From Membranipora membranacea (taxonomy: Eukaryota; Bryozoa; Gymnolaemata; Cheilostomatida; Membraniporidae): 60,000 nt of DNA. This document shows positions 1 to 8,600 of this stretch, piece after piece (position 1 is the stretch's first letter; every line of letters begins with the position of its first letter). The stretch lies in contig OU612065.1 in the NCBI GenBank assembly GCA_914767715.1, positions 23,004,001 through 23,064,000 of the forward strand. The letters run 5' to 3'. The notes under the pieces were generated by a model. It did no database searches and was not told the origin of the DNA. It saw only the letters and a program-made list of their open reading frames with translations. The translations under genes and the position numbers were made by a program.

Positions 1-308
1 AATCAAAAAATAGATTTGCTTTTAACCCACATCATGAGGAGGAGCAACTCCTGCTTATCTCGAATCTGCAAACCGTTTGGCTCTGTGGCTTTTCATTTTC
101 CGTCAGCGCCCGTTTTAATTAGGGTCACTTTTGCTAAAAAAAAACATGCCATACGCCACCGTTCAAAAATAAAAACTCTGTCGAATCTTTATCAAACTCC
201 GACCAGTTCAAGCTCTTATCGGCCTTACTCTAAATCCAGAATATTGGAATCATCGGGTTAATAGGGGAGTAATTAAGCTGACTTTAAATTTGCAAAGTTA
301 AACCAAGG
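1..308 (+). repeat. Left-edge partial monomer, subtype N
   Basis: The window opens inside a monomer at about base 28. The first base is A where most monomers have G, which makes this the N form. It also has C58A, a rare AACCCAC in place of AACTCAC, and TTTTCC in place of TTCTCC before GTCAGC. The same three rare variants occur together in the monomer starting at 5673, so the two are copies by block duplication. Confidence 0.95.
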
Positions 309-643
309 GTGGGTATCACGCTTTTTTTTCGCTCGGATCAAAAAATAGATTTGCTTCTAACTCACCTCATGAGGAGGAGCAACTCCTGCTTATCTCGAAT
401 CTGCAAACCGTTTGGCTCTGTGGCTTTTCATTCTCCGTCAGCGCCCGTTTTAATTAGGGTCACTTTTGCTAAAAAAAAACATGCCATACGCCACCGTTCA
501 AAAATAAAAACTCTGTCGAATCTTTATCAAACTCCGACCAGTTCAAGCTCTTATCGGCCTTACTCTAAATCCAGAATATTGGAATCATCGGGTTAATAGG
601 GGGGTAATTAAGCTGACTTTAAATTTGCAAAATTATACCAAGG

Positions 644-978
644 GTGGGTATCACGCTTTTTTTTCGCTCGGATCAAAAAATAGATTTGCTTTTAACTCAC
701 CTCATGAGGAGGAGCAACTCCTGCTTATCTCGAATCTGCAAACCGTTTGGCTCTGTGGCTTTTCATTCTCCGTCAGCGGCCGTTTTAATTAGGGTCACTT
801 TTGCTAAAAAAAAACATGCCATACGCCACCGTTCAAAAATAAAAACTCTGTCGAATCTTTATCAAACTCCGACCAGTTCAAGCTCTTATCGGCCTTACTC
901 TAAATCCAGAATATTGGAATCATCGGGTTAATAGGGGGGTAATTAAGCTGACTTTAAATTTGCAAAATTATACCAAGG
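644..978 (+). repeat. Monomer variant C136G, first of two copies
   Basis: GCGCCC is changed to GCGGCC near position 776. The only other copy with this change is the monomer at 6343 (position 6475), exactly 5699 bp away, marking the 17-monomer duplication. It is not seen after 6.7 kb. Confidence 0.9.
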
Positions 979-1314
979 GTGGGTATCACGCTTTTTTTTC
1001 GCTCGGATCAAAAAATAGATTTGCTTTTAACTCACCTCATGAGGAGGAGCAACTCCTGCTTATCTCGAATCTGCAAACCGTTTGGCTCTGTGGCTTTTCA
1101 TTCTCCGTCAGCGCCCGTTTTAATTAGGGTCACTTTTGCTAAAAAAAAACATGCCATACGCCACCGTTCAAAAATAAAAACTCTGTCGAATCTTTATCAA
1201 ACTCCGACCAGTTCAAGCTCTTATCGGCCTTACTCTAAGTCCAGAATATTGGAATCATCGGGTTAATAGGGGGGGTAATTAAGCTGACTTTAAATTTGCA
1301 AAATTATACCAAGG

Positions 1315-1650
1315 GTGGGTATCACGCTTTTTTTTCGCTCGAATCAAAAAATAGATTTGCTTTTAACTCACATCATGAGGAGGAGCAACTCCTGCTTATC
1401 TCGAATCTGCAAACCGTTTGGCTCTGTGGCTTTTCATTCTCCGTCAGCGCCCGTTTTAATTAGGGTCACTTTTGCTAAAAAAAAACATGCCATACGCCAC
1501 CGTTCAAAAATAAAAACTCTGTCGAATCTTTATCAAACTCCGACCAGTTCAAGCTCTTATCGGCCTTACTCTAAATCCAGAATATTGGAATCATCGGGTT
1601 AATAGGGGGGGTAATTAAGCTGACTTTAAATTTGCAAAATTATACCAAGG
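1315..1650 (+). repeat. Exemplar monomer, subtype N (G28A + C58A)
   Basis: CTCGGATC becomes CTCGAATC, together with the palindrome-breaking C58A and a seven-G tail. N monomers occur only at the left edge and at 1315, 5673 and 7014, all within the first 7.4 kb and all explained by the 5699-bp duplication. Confidence 0.9.
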
Positions 1651-1985
1651 GTGGGTATCACGCTTTTTTTTCGCCCGGATCAAAAAATAGATTTGCTTTT
1701 AACTCACCTCATGAGGAGGAGCAACTCCTGCTTATCTCGAATCTGCAAACCGTTTGGCTCTGTGGCTTTTCATTCTCCGTCAGCGCCCGTTTTAATTAGG
1801 GTCACTTTTGCTATAAAAAAACATGCCATACGCCACCGTTCAAAAATAAAAACTCTGTCGAATCTTTATCAAACTCCGACCAGTTCAAGCTCTTATCGGC
1901 CTTACTCTAAATCCAGAATATTGGAATCATCGGGTTAATAGGGGGGTAATTAAGCTGACTTTAAATTTGCAAAATTATACCAAGG

Positions 1986-2320
1986 GTGGGTATCACGCTT
2001 TTTCTTCGCTCGGATCAAAAAATAGATTTGCTTTTAACTCACCTCATGAGGAGGAGCAACTCCTGCTTATCTCGAATCTGCAAACCGTTTGGCTCTGTGG
2101 CTTTTCATTCTCCGTCAGCGCCCGTTTTAATAAGGGTCACTTTTGCTAAAAAAAAACATGCCATACGCCACCGTTCAAAAATAAAAACTCTGTCGAATCT
2201 TTATCAAACTCCGACCAGTTCAAGCTCTTATCGGCCTTACTCTAAATCCAGAATATTGGAATCATCGGGTTAATAGGGGGGTAATTAAGCTGACTTTAAA
2301 TTTGCAAAATTATACCAAGG
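1986..2320 (+). repeat. Exemplar monomer, subtype K (T19C + T147A)
   Basis: Combines the interrupted T-run TTTTTCTT with TAATAAGGG. Eighteen complete K monomers were counted, at intervals of 3 to 22 monomers, so no single fixed higher-order period covers the window. T147A also removes a stop codon in a second frame and lengthens a short open frame there; I give that no coding meaning. Confidence 0.9.
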
Positions 2321-2333
2321 GTGGGTATCACGC

Positions 2334-2357
2334 TTTTTTTTCGCTCGGATCAAAAAA
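2334..2357. other. T8/A6 tract cluster
   Basis: T8 at 2334-2341 and A6 at 2352-2357 lie on either side of a GC-rich core. L and K monomers interrupt the T-run with T19C (TTTTTCTT). Tracts of this kind stiffen or bend DNA and tend to disfavour nucleosome cores. This cluster and the A9/A5 cluster divide the monomer into two roughly nucleosome-sized intervals. Confidence 0.5.
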
Positions 2358-2376
2358 TAGATTTGCTTTTAACTCA

Positions 2377-2386
2377 CCTCATGAGG
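2377..2386. promoter_or_regulatory. 10-bp perfect palindrome CCTCATGAGG, candidate protein site
   Basis: CCTCATGAGG equals its own reverse complement and contains one TCATGA per monomer. It is conserved across basic, L, K, P, R, D and V monomers. It is damaged in the 29 complete I and N monomers, where C58A gives CATCATGAGG and leaves only the TCATGA core. A protein-binding role is inference from symmetry and from the subtype-specific break. Confidence 0.4.
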
Positions 2387-2399
2387 AGGAGCAACTCCT
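2387..2399. promoter_or_regulatory. Dyad AGGAG-CAA-CTCCT, hairpin-forming
   Basis: Two 5-bp arms with a 3-base CAA loop directly abut the preceding palindrome. Subtype R monomers carry T79C, which removes the outermost base pair. With its neighbour it forms 23 bp of near-continuous dyad symmetry in each monomer. Whether it extrudes as a cruciform or binds a protein cannot be told from sequence. Confidence 0.4.
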
Positions 2400-2415
2400 G
2401 CTTATCTCGAATCTG

Positions 2416-2426
2416 CAAACCGTTTG
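2416..2426. promoter_or_regulatory. Dyad CAAAC-C-GTTTG
   Basis: An odd-length inverted repeat with 5-bp arms around a single C, 16 bp downstream of the AGGAG/CTCCT dyad. I found no subtype variant inside it, so it is the most conserved of the three dyads. Function unknown. Confidence 0.3.
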
Positions 2427-2462
2427 GCTCTGTGGCTTTTCATTCTCCGTCAGCGCCCGTTT

Positions 2463-2474
2463 TAATTAGGGTCA
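2463..2474. other. TAATTA / TTAGGG / AGGGTCA overlap
   Basis: TAATTA (2463-2468), TTAGGG (2466-2471) and AGGGTCA (2468-2474) overlap in most monomers. Subtype K (T147A) changes TAATTAGGG to TAATAAGGG and destroys the first two. TAATTA is a common homeodomain core and TTAGGG a telomere hexamer, but single short matches in AT-rich DNA are expected by chance. Recorded mainly because K defines a coherent subfamily here. Confidence 0.25.
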
Positions 2475-2482
2475 CTTTTGCT

Positions 2483-2522
2483 AAAAAAAAACATGCCATA
2501 CGCCACCGTTCAAAAATAAAAA
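2483..2522. other. A9 and A5-T-A5 tract cluster
   Basis: A9 at 2483-2491 and A5-T-A5 at 2512-2522. The A-run is eight long in the monomers starting at 19082, 23438, 39860, 40530 and 59299. The monomer starting at 58964 has T-to-A in the second element, giving 11 consecutive A. This is the second low-complexity hinge of the monomer. Confidence 0.5.
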
Positions 2523-2610
2523 CTCTGTCGAATCTTTATCAAACTCCGACCAGTTCAAGCTCTTATCGGCCTTACTCTAAATCCAGAATATTGGAATCAT
2601 CGGGTTAATA

Positions 2611-2643
2611 GGGGGGTAATTAAGCTGACTTTAAATTTGCAAA
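2611..2643. other. Variable G-run and AT-rich tail with palindromes
   Basis: G6 (2611-2616) is followed by TAATTA (2617-2622), TTTAAA (2630-2635) and TTTGCAAA (2636-2643). The G-run is the main length polymorphism: six G, seven G, or GGGGAG. The state is linked to base 324. GGGGAG normally goes with G324; before D monomers it goes with A324; seven G with G324 follows V monomers that precede I. This linkage shows the length states are inherited, not random sequencing error. Confidence 0.7.
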
Positions 2644-2655
2644 ATTATACCAAGG

Positions 2656-2990
2656 GTGGGTATCACGCTTTTTCTTCGCTCGGATCAAAAAATAGATTTG
2701 CTTTTAACTCACCTCATGAGGAGGAGCAACTCCTGCTTATCTCGAATCTGCAAACCGTTTGGCTCTGTGGCTTTTCATTCTCCGTCAGCGCCCGTTTTAA
2801 TTAGGGTCACTTTTGCTAAAAAAAAACATGCCATACGCCACCGTTCAAAAATAAAAACTCTGTCGAATCTTTATCAAACTCCGACCAGTTCAAGCTCTTA
2901 TCGGCCTTACTCTAAATCCAGAATATTGGAATCATCGGGTTAATAGGGGAGTAATTAAGCTGACTTTAAATTTGCAAAGTTATACCAAGG
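2656..2990 (+). repeat. Exemplar monomer, subtype L (T19C only)
   Basis: T-run interrupted as TTTTTCTT, otherwise close to basic. Counting L, K and W together, 45 complete monomers carry T19C. In the left domain L and K alternate strictly with B (1986-4330 and 7685-10029), giving a local 670-bp dimeric periodicity. Confidence 0.9.
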
Positions 2991-4330
2991 GTGGGTATCA
3001 CGCTTTTTTTTCGCTCGGATCAAAAAATAGATTTGCTTTTAACTCACCTCATGAGGAGGAGCAACTCCTGCTTATCTCGAATCTGCAAACCGTTTGGCTC
3101 TGTGGCTTTTCATTCTCCGTCAGCGCCCGTTTTAATTAGGGTCACTTTTGCTAAAAAAAAACATGCCATACGCCACCGTTCAAAAATAAAAACTCTGTCG
3201 AATCTTTATCAAACTCCGACCAGTTCAAGCTCTTATCGGCCTTACTCTAAATCCAGAATATTGGAATCATCGGGTTAATAGGGGGGTAATTAAGCTGACT
3301 TTAAATTTGCAAAATTATACCAAGGGTGGGTATCACGCTTTTTCTTCGCTCGGATCAAAAAATAGATTTGCTTTTAACTCACCTCATGAGGAGGAGCAAC
3401 TCCTGCTTATCTCGAATCTGCAAACCGTTTGGCTCTGTGGCTTTTCATTCTCCGTCAGCGCCCGTTTTAATTAGGGTCACTTTTGCTAAAAAAAAACATG
3501 CCATACGCCACCGTTCAAAAATAAAAACTCTGTCGAATCTTTATCAAACTCCGACCAGTTCAAGCTCTTATCGGCCTTACTCTAAATCCAGAATATTGGA
3601 ATCATCGGGTTAATAGGGGGCTAATTAAGCTGACTTTAAATTTGCAAAATTATACCAAGGGTGGGTATCACGCTTTTTTTTCGCTCGGATCAAAAAATAG
3701 ATTTGCTTTTAACTCACCTCATGAGGAGGAGCAACTCCTGCTTATCTCGAATCCGCAAACCGTTTGGCTCTGTGGCTTTTCATTCTCCGTCAGCGCCCGT
3801 TTTAATTAGGGTCACTTTTGCTAAAAAAAAACATGCCATACGCCACCGTTCAAAAATAAAAACTCTGTCGAATCTTTATCAAACTCCGACCAGTTCAAGC
3901 TCTTATCGGCCTTACTCTAAATCCAGAATATTGGAATCATCGGGTTAATAGGGGGGTAATTAAGCTGACTTTAAATTTGCAAAATTATACCAAGGGTGGG
4001 TATCACGCTTTTTCTTCGCTCGGATCAAAAAATAGAGTTGCTTTTAACTCACCTCATGAGGAGGAGCAACTCCTGCTTATCTCGAATCTGCAAACCGTTT
4101 GGCTCTGTGGCTTTTCATTCTCCGTCAGCGCCCGTTTTAATTAGGGTCACTTTTGCTAAAAAAAAACATGCCATACGCCACCGTTCAAAAATAAAAACTC
4201 TGTCGAATCTTTATCAAACTCCGACCAGTTCAAGCTCTTATCGGCCTTACTCTAAATCCAGAATATTGGAATCATCGGGTTAATAGGGGAGTAATTAAGC
4301 TGACTTTAAATTTGCAAAGTTATACCAAGG

Positions 4331-4665
4331 GTGGGTATCACGCTTTTTTTTCGCTCGGATCAAAAAATAGATTTGCTTCTAACTCACCTCATGAGGAGGA
4401 GCAACTCCTGCTTATCTCGAATCTGCAAACCGTTTGGCTCTGTGGCTTTTCATTCTCCGTCAGCGCCCGTTTTAATTAGGGTCACTTTTGCTAAAAAAAA
4501 ACATGCCATACGCCACCGTTCAAAAATAAAAACTCTGTCGAATCTTTATCAAACTCCGACCAGTTCAAGCTCTTATCGGCCTTACTCTAAATCCAGAATA
4601 TTGGAATCATCGGGTTAATAGGGGGGTAATTAAGCTGACTTTAAATTTGCAAAATTATACCAAGG
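4331..4665 (+). repeat. Exemplar monomer, subtype C (T49C)
   Basis: GCTTTTAAC becomes GCTTCTAAC. C monomers typically follow a GGGGAG plus G324 tail. Sixteen complete copies were counted, at 309, 4331, 6008, 10030, 13048, 13383, 15394, 22097, 26117, 30139, 36843, 39525, 46227, 49243, 53601 and 55947. Confidence 0.85.
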
Positions 4666-5336
4666 GTGGGTATCACGCTTTTTTTTCGCTCGGATCAAAA
4701 AATAGATTTGCTTTTAACTCACCTCATGAGGAGGAGCAACTCCTGCTTATCTCGAATCTGCAAACCGTTTGGCTCTGTGGCTTTTCATTCTCCGTCAGCG
4801 CCCGTTTTAATTAGGGTCACTTTTGCTAAAAAAAAACATGCCATACGCCACCGTTCAAAAATAAAAACTCATTCGAATCTTTATCAAACTCCGACCAGTT
4901 CAAGCTCTTATCGGCCTTACTCTAAATCAAGAATATTGGAATCATCGGGTTAATAGGGGGGTAATTAAGCTGACTTTAAATTTGCAAAATTATACCAAGG
5001 GTGGGTATCACGCTTTTTTTTCGCTCGGATCAAAAAATAGATTTGCTTTTAACTCACCTCATGAGGAGGAGCAACTCCTGCTTATCTCGAATCTGCAAAC
5101 CGTTTGGCTCTGTGGCTTTTCATTCTCCGTCAGCGCCCGTTTTAATTAGGGTCACTTTTGCTAAAAAAAAACATGCCATACGCCACCGTTCAAAAATAAA
5201 AACTCTGTCGAATCTTTATCAAACTCCGACCAGTTCAAGCTCTTATCGGCCTTACTCTAAGTCCAGAATATTGGAATCATCGGGTTAATAGGGGGGGTAA
5301 TTAAGCTGACTTTAAATTTGCAAAATTATACCAAGG

Positions 5337-5672
5337 GTGGGTATCACGCTTTTTTTTCGCTCGGATCAAAAAATAGATTTGCTTTTAACTCACATCATGA
5401 GGAGGAGCAACTCCTGCTTATCTCGAATCTGCAAACCGTTTGGCTCTGTGGCTTTTCATTCTCCGTCAGCGCCCGTTTTAATTAGGGTCACTTTTGCTAA
5501 AAAAAAACATGCCATACGCCACCGTTCAAAAATAAAAACTCTGTCGAATCTTTATCAAACTCCGACCAGTTCAAGCTCTTATCGGCCTTACTCTAAGTCC
5601 AGAATATTGGAATCATCGGGTTAATAGGGGGGGTAATTAAGCTGACTTTAAATTTGCAAAATTATACCAAGG
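5337..5672 (+). repeat. Exemplar monomer, subtype I (C58A)
   Basis: CACCTCATGAGG becomes CACATCATGAGG, which breaks the 10-bp palindrome. Counting N forms, 29 complete monomers carry it. I monomers with a seven-G tail lead into P. Those with a six-G tail usually lead into B, occasionally into K or W, so two I lineages exist. Confidence 0.9.
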
Positions 5673-5699
5673 GTGGGTATCACGCTTTTTTTTCGCTCG

Positions 5700-8600
5700 A
5701 ATCAAAAAATAGATTTGCTTTTAACCCACATCATGAGGAGGAGCAACTCCTGCTTATCTCGAATCTGCAAACCGTTTGGCTCTGTGGCTTTTCATTTTCC
5801 GTCAGCGCCCGTTTTAATTAGGGTCACTTTTGCTAAAAAAAAACATGCCATACGCCACCGTTCAAAAATAAAAACTCTGTCGAATCTTTATCAAACTCCG
5901 ACCAGTTCAAGCTCTTATCGGCCTTACTCTAAATCCAGAATATTGGAATCATCGGGTTAATAGGGGAGTAATTAAGCTGACTTTAAATTTGCAAAGTTAA
6001 ACCAAGGGTGGGTATCACGCTTTTTTTTCGCTCGGATCAAAAAATAGATTTGCTTCTAACTCACCTCATGAGGAGGAGCAACTCCTGCTTATCTCGAATC
6101 TGCAAACCGTTTGGCTCTGTGGCTTTTCATTCTCCGTCAGCGCCCGTTTTAATTAGGGTCACTTTTGCTAAAAAAAAACATGCCATACGCCACCGTTCAA
6201 AAATAAAAACTCTGTCGAATCTTTATCAAACTCCGACCAGTTCAAGCTCTTATCGGCCTTACTCTAAATCCAGAATATTGGAATCATCGGGTTAATAGGG
6301 GGGTAATTAAGCTGACTTTAAATTTGCAAAATTATACCAAGGGTGGGTATCACGCTTTTTTTTCGCTCGGATCAAAAAATAGATTTGCTTTTAACTCACC
6401 TCATGAGGAGGAGCAACTCCTGCTTATCTCGAATCTGCAAACCGTTTGGCTCTGTGGCTTTTCATTCTCCGTCAGCGGCCGTTTTAATTAGGGTCACTTT
6501 TGCTAAAAAAAAACATGCCATACGCCACCGTTCAAAAATAAAAACTCTGTCGAATCTTTATCAAACTCCGACCAGTTCAAGCTCTTATCGGCCTTACTCT
6601 AAATCCAGAATATTGGAATCATCGGGTTAATAGGGGGGTAATTAAGCTGACTTTAAATTTGCAAAATTATACCAAGGGTGGGTATCACGCTTTTTTTTCG
6701 CTCGGATCAAAAAATAGATTTGCTTTTAACTCACCTCATGAGGAGGAGCAACTCCTGCTTATCTCGAATCTGCAAACCGTTTGGCTCTGTGGCTTTTCAT
6801 TCTCCGTCAGCGCCCGTTTTAATTAGGGTCACTTTTGCTAAAAAAAAACATGCCATACGCCACCGTTCAAAAATAAAAACTCTGTCGAATCTTTATCAAA
6901 CTCCGACCAGTTCAAGCTCTTATCGGCCTTACTCTAAGTCCAGAATATTGGAATCATCGGGTTAATAGGGGGGGTAATTAAGCTGACTTTAAATTTGCAA
7001 AATTATACCAAGGGTGGGTATCACGCTTTTTTTTCGCTCGAATCAAAAAATAGATTTGCTTTTAACTCACATCATGAGGAGGAGCAACTCCTGCTTATCT
7101 CGAATCTGCAAACCGTTTGGCTCTGTGGCTTTTCATTCTCCGTCAGCGCCCGTTTTAATTAGGGTCACTTTTGCTAAAAAAAAACATGCCATACGCCACC
7201 GTTCAAAAATAAAAACTCTGTCGAATCTTTATCAAACTCCGACCAGTTCAAGCTCTTATCGGCCTTACTCTAAATCCAGAATATTGGAATCATCGGGTTA
7301 ATAGGGGGGGTAATTAAGCTGACTTTAAATTTGCAAAATTATACCAAGGGTGGGTATCACGCTTTTTTTTCGCCCGGATCAAAAAATAGATTTGCTTTTA
7401 ACTCACCTCATGAGGAGGAGCAACTCCTGCTTATCTCGAATCTGCAAACCGTTTGGCTCTGTGGCTTTTCATTCTCCGTCAGCGCCCGTTTTAATTAGGG
7501 TCACTTTTGCTAAAAAAAAACATGCCATACGCCACCGTTCAAAAATAAAAACTCTGTCGAATCTTTATCAAACTCCGACCAGTTCAAGCTCTTATCGGCC
7601 TTACTCTAAATCCAGAATATTGGAATCATCGGGTTAATAGGGGGGTAATTAAGCTGACTTTAAATTTGCAAAATTATACCAAGGGTGGGTATCACGCTTT
7701 TTCTTCGCTCGGATCAAAAAATAGATTTGCTTTTAACTCACCTCATGAGGAGGAGCAACTCCTGCTTATCTCGAATCTGCAAACCGTTTGGCTCTGTGGC
7801 TTTTCATTCTCCGTCAGCGCCCGTTTTAATAAGGGTCACTTTTGCTAAAAAAAAACATGCCATACGCCACCGTTCAAAAATAAAAACTCTGTCGAATCTT
7901 TATCAAACTCCGACCAGTTCAAGCTCTTATCGGCCTTACTCTAAATCCAGAATATTGGAATCATCGGGTTAATAGGGGGGTAATTAAGCTGACTTTAAAT
8001 TTGCAAAATTATACCAAGGGTGGGTATCACGCTTTTTTTTCGCTCGGATCAAAAAATAGATTTGCTTTTAACTCACCTCATGAGGAGGAGCAACTCCTGC
8101 TTATCTCGAATCTGCAAACCGTTTGGCTCTGTGGCTTTTCATTCTCCGTCAGCGCCCGTTTTAATTAGGGTCACTTTTGCTAAAAAAAAACATGCCATAC
8201 GCCACCGTTCAAAAATAAAAACTCTGTCGAATCTTTATCAAACTCCGACCAGTTCAAGCTCTTATCGGCCTTACTCTAAATCCAGAATATTGGAATCATC
8301 GGGTTAATAGGGGGGTAATTAAGCTGACTTTAAATTTGCAAAATTATACCAAGGGTGGGTATCACGCTTTTTCTTCGCTCGGATCAAAAAATAGATTTGC
8401 TTTTAACTCACCTCATGAGGAGGAGCAACTCCTGCTTATCTCGAATCTGCAAACCGTTTGGCTCTGTGGCTTTTCATTCTCCGTCAGCGCCCGTTTTAAT
8501 TAGGGTCACTTTTGCTAAAAAAAAACATGCCATACGCCACCGTTCAAAAATAAAAACTCTGTCGAATCTTTATCAAACTCCGACCAGTTCAAGCTCTTAT

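Larger units (their letters stand above)
2381..2608 (+). other. Recurrent open frame in the monomer, probably non-coding
   Basis: A frame open from GTG 2321 (95 codons) or from the first ATG at 2381 (75 codons) to TAA at 2606-2608 recurs in nearly every monomer. The ATG has a weak start context (C at -3). The predicted peptide is basic and Ser-rich, with no domain, signal peptide or membrane segment that I recognise. Diagnostic variants inside it are mostly non-synonymous (Leu/Ile, Cys/Arg, Phe/Leu, Ser/Pro, Pro/Ala). Frameshifts occur at A8 runs and at 24297, and a stop arises at 10980. This is the pattern of homogenised neutral repeats, not of a selected protein. I do not call a gene. Confidence 0.15.
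2321..2655 (+). repeat. Reference monomer (basic subtype B, 335 bp)
   Basis: Chosen as a clean example of the commonest form. In order it holds: T8 at bases 14-21; A6 at 32-37; perfect palindrome 57-66; hairpin-like dyad 67-79; a third dyad 96-106; TAATTA and TTAGGG at 143-151; A9 at 163-171; A5-T-A5 at 192-202; AATATT at 267-272; G6 at 291-296; a second TAATTA at 297-302; TTTAAA at 310-315; and TTTGCAAA at 316-323. Hand count gives 75 C, 60 G and 14 CpG. There is no convincing internal half-repeat: the only internal direct repeat I see is TCGAATCT, twice, 121 bp apart (2407 and 2528). Taking the GTG as base 1 is only a convention. Confidence 0.95.
1..5699 (+). repeat. 17-monomer higher-order block, copy 1
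   Basis: From the edge the subtype order is N, then C-B-B-N-P-K-B-L-B-L-B-L-C-B-B-I. It matches 5700-11389 at a constant offset of 5699 bp. Shared rare markers are AACCCAC near the edge, GTTAAACC at 297, C136G at 776 and GGGGGCTAATT near 3616. Private to this copy are CTATAAAA (1812), ATCCGC (3754), AGAGTTG (4036), CTCATTCG (4870) and ATCAAG (4928). By eye about a dozen substitutions separate the copies. The block may extend left of the window. Confidence 0.92.

Noticed and set aside
2381-2399. Bacterial ribosome-binding site (GAGGAGGAG)
   Set aside because: The purine-rich stretch comes after the ATG and has no start codon at proper distance downstream. The array as a whole is not bacterial in character.
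2466-2471. Telomere repeat (TTAGGG; GGGTTA near 2602)
   Set aside because: They are isolated single hexamers inside each monomer, not tandem copies, and one is lost in K monomers. No evidence of telomeric DNA.
2425-2535. RNA polymerase III promoter or tRNA/SINE relic
   Set aside because: TGGCTCTGTGG (2425-2435) differs at one base from the A-box consensus TGGCNNAGTGG, but TTTT follows at once. The best B-box-like sequence around TCGAATCT (2528) matches only its core, about 100 bp downstream. No tRNA-like folding or SINE tail is apparent.
2407-2535. Internal duplication origin of the monomer
   Set aside because: TCGAATCT occurs twice 121 bp apart, but flanking bases do not align and 121 is not half of 335. 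Chance is sufficient.
2604-2620. G-quadruplex from the G-run
   Set aside because: Each monomer has one long G-run of 6-7 and a GGG nearby, with the next G-rich stretch tens of bases away. Four close runs on one strand are not present.
2321-2655. CENP-B box
   Set aside because: I compared both strands with the core pattern NTTCGNNNNANNCGGGN. TTCGCTCGGATC, CCCGTTTTAATTAGG and TTGGAATCATCGGG each match only part of it. No monomer form has the full core.
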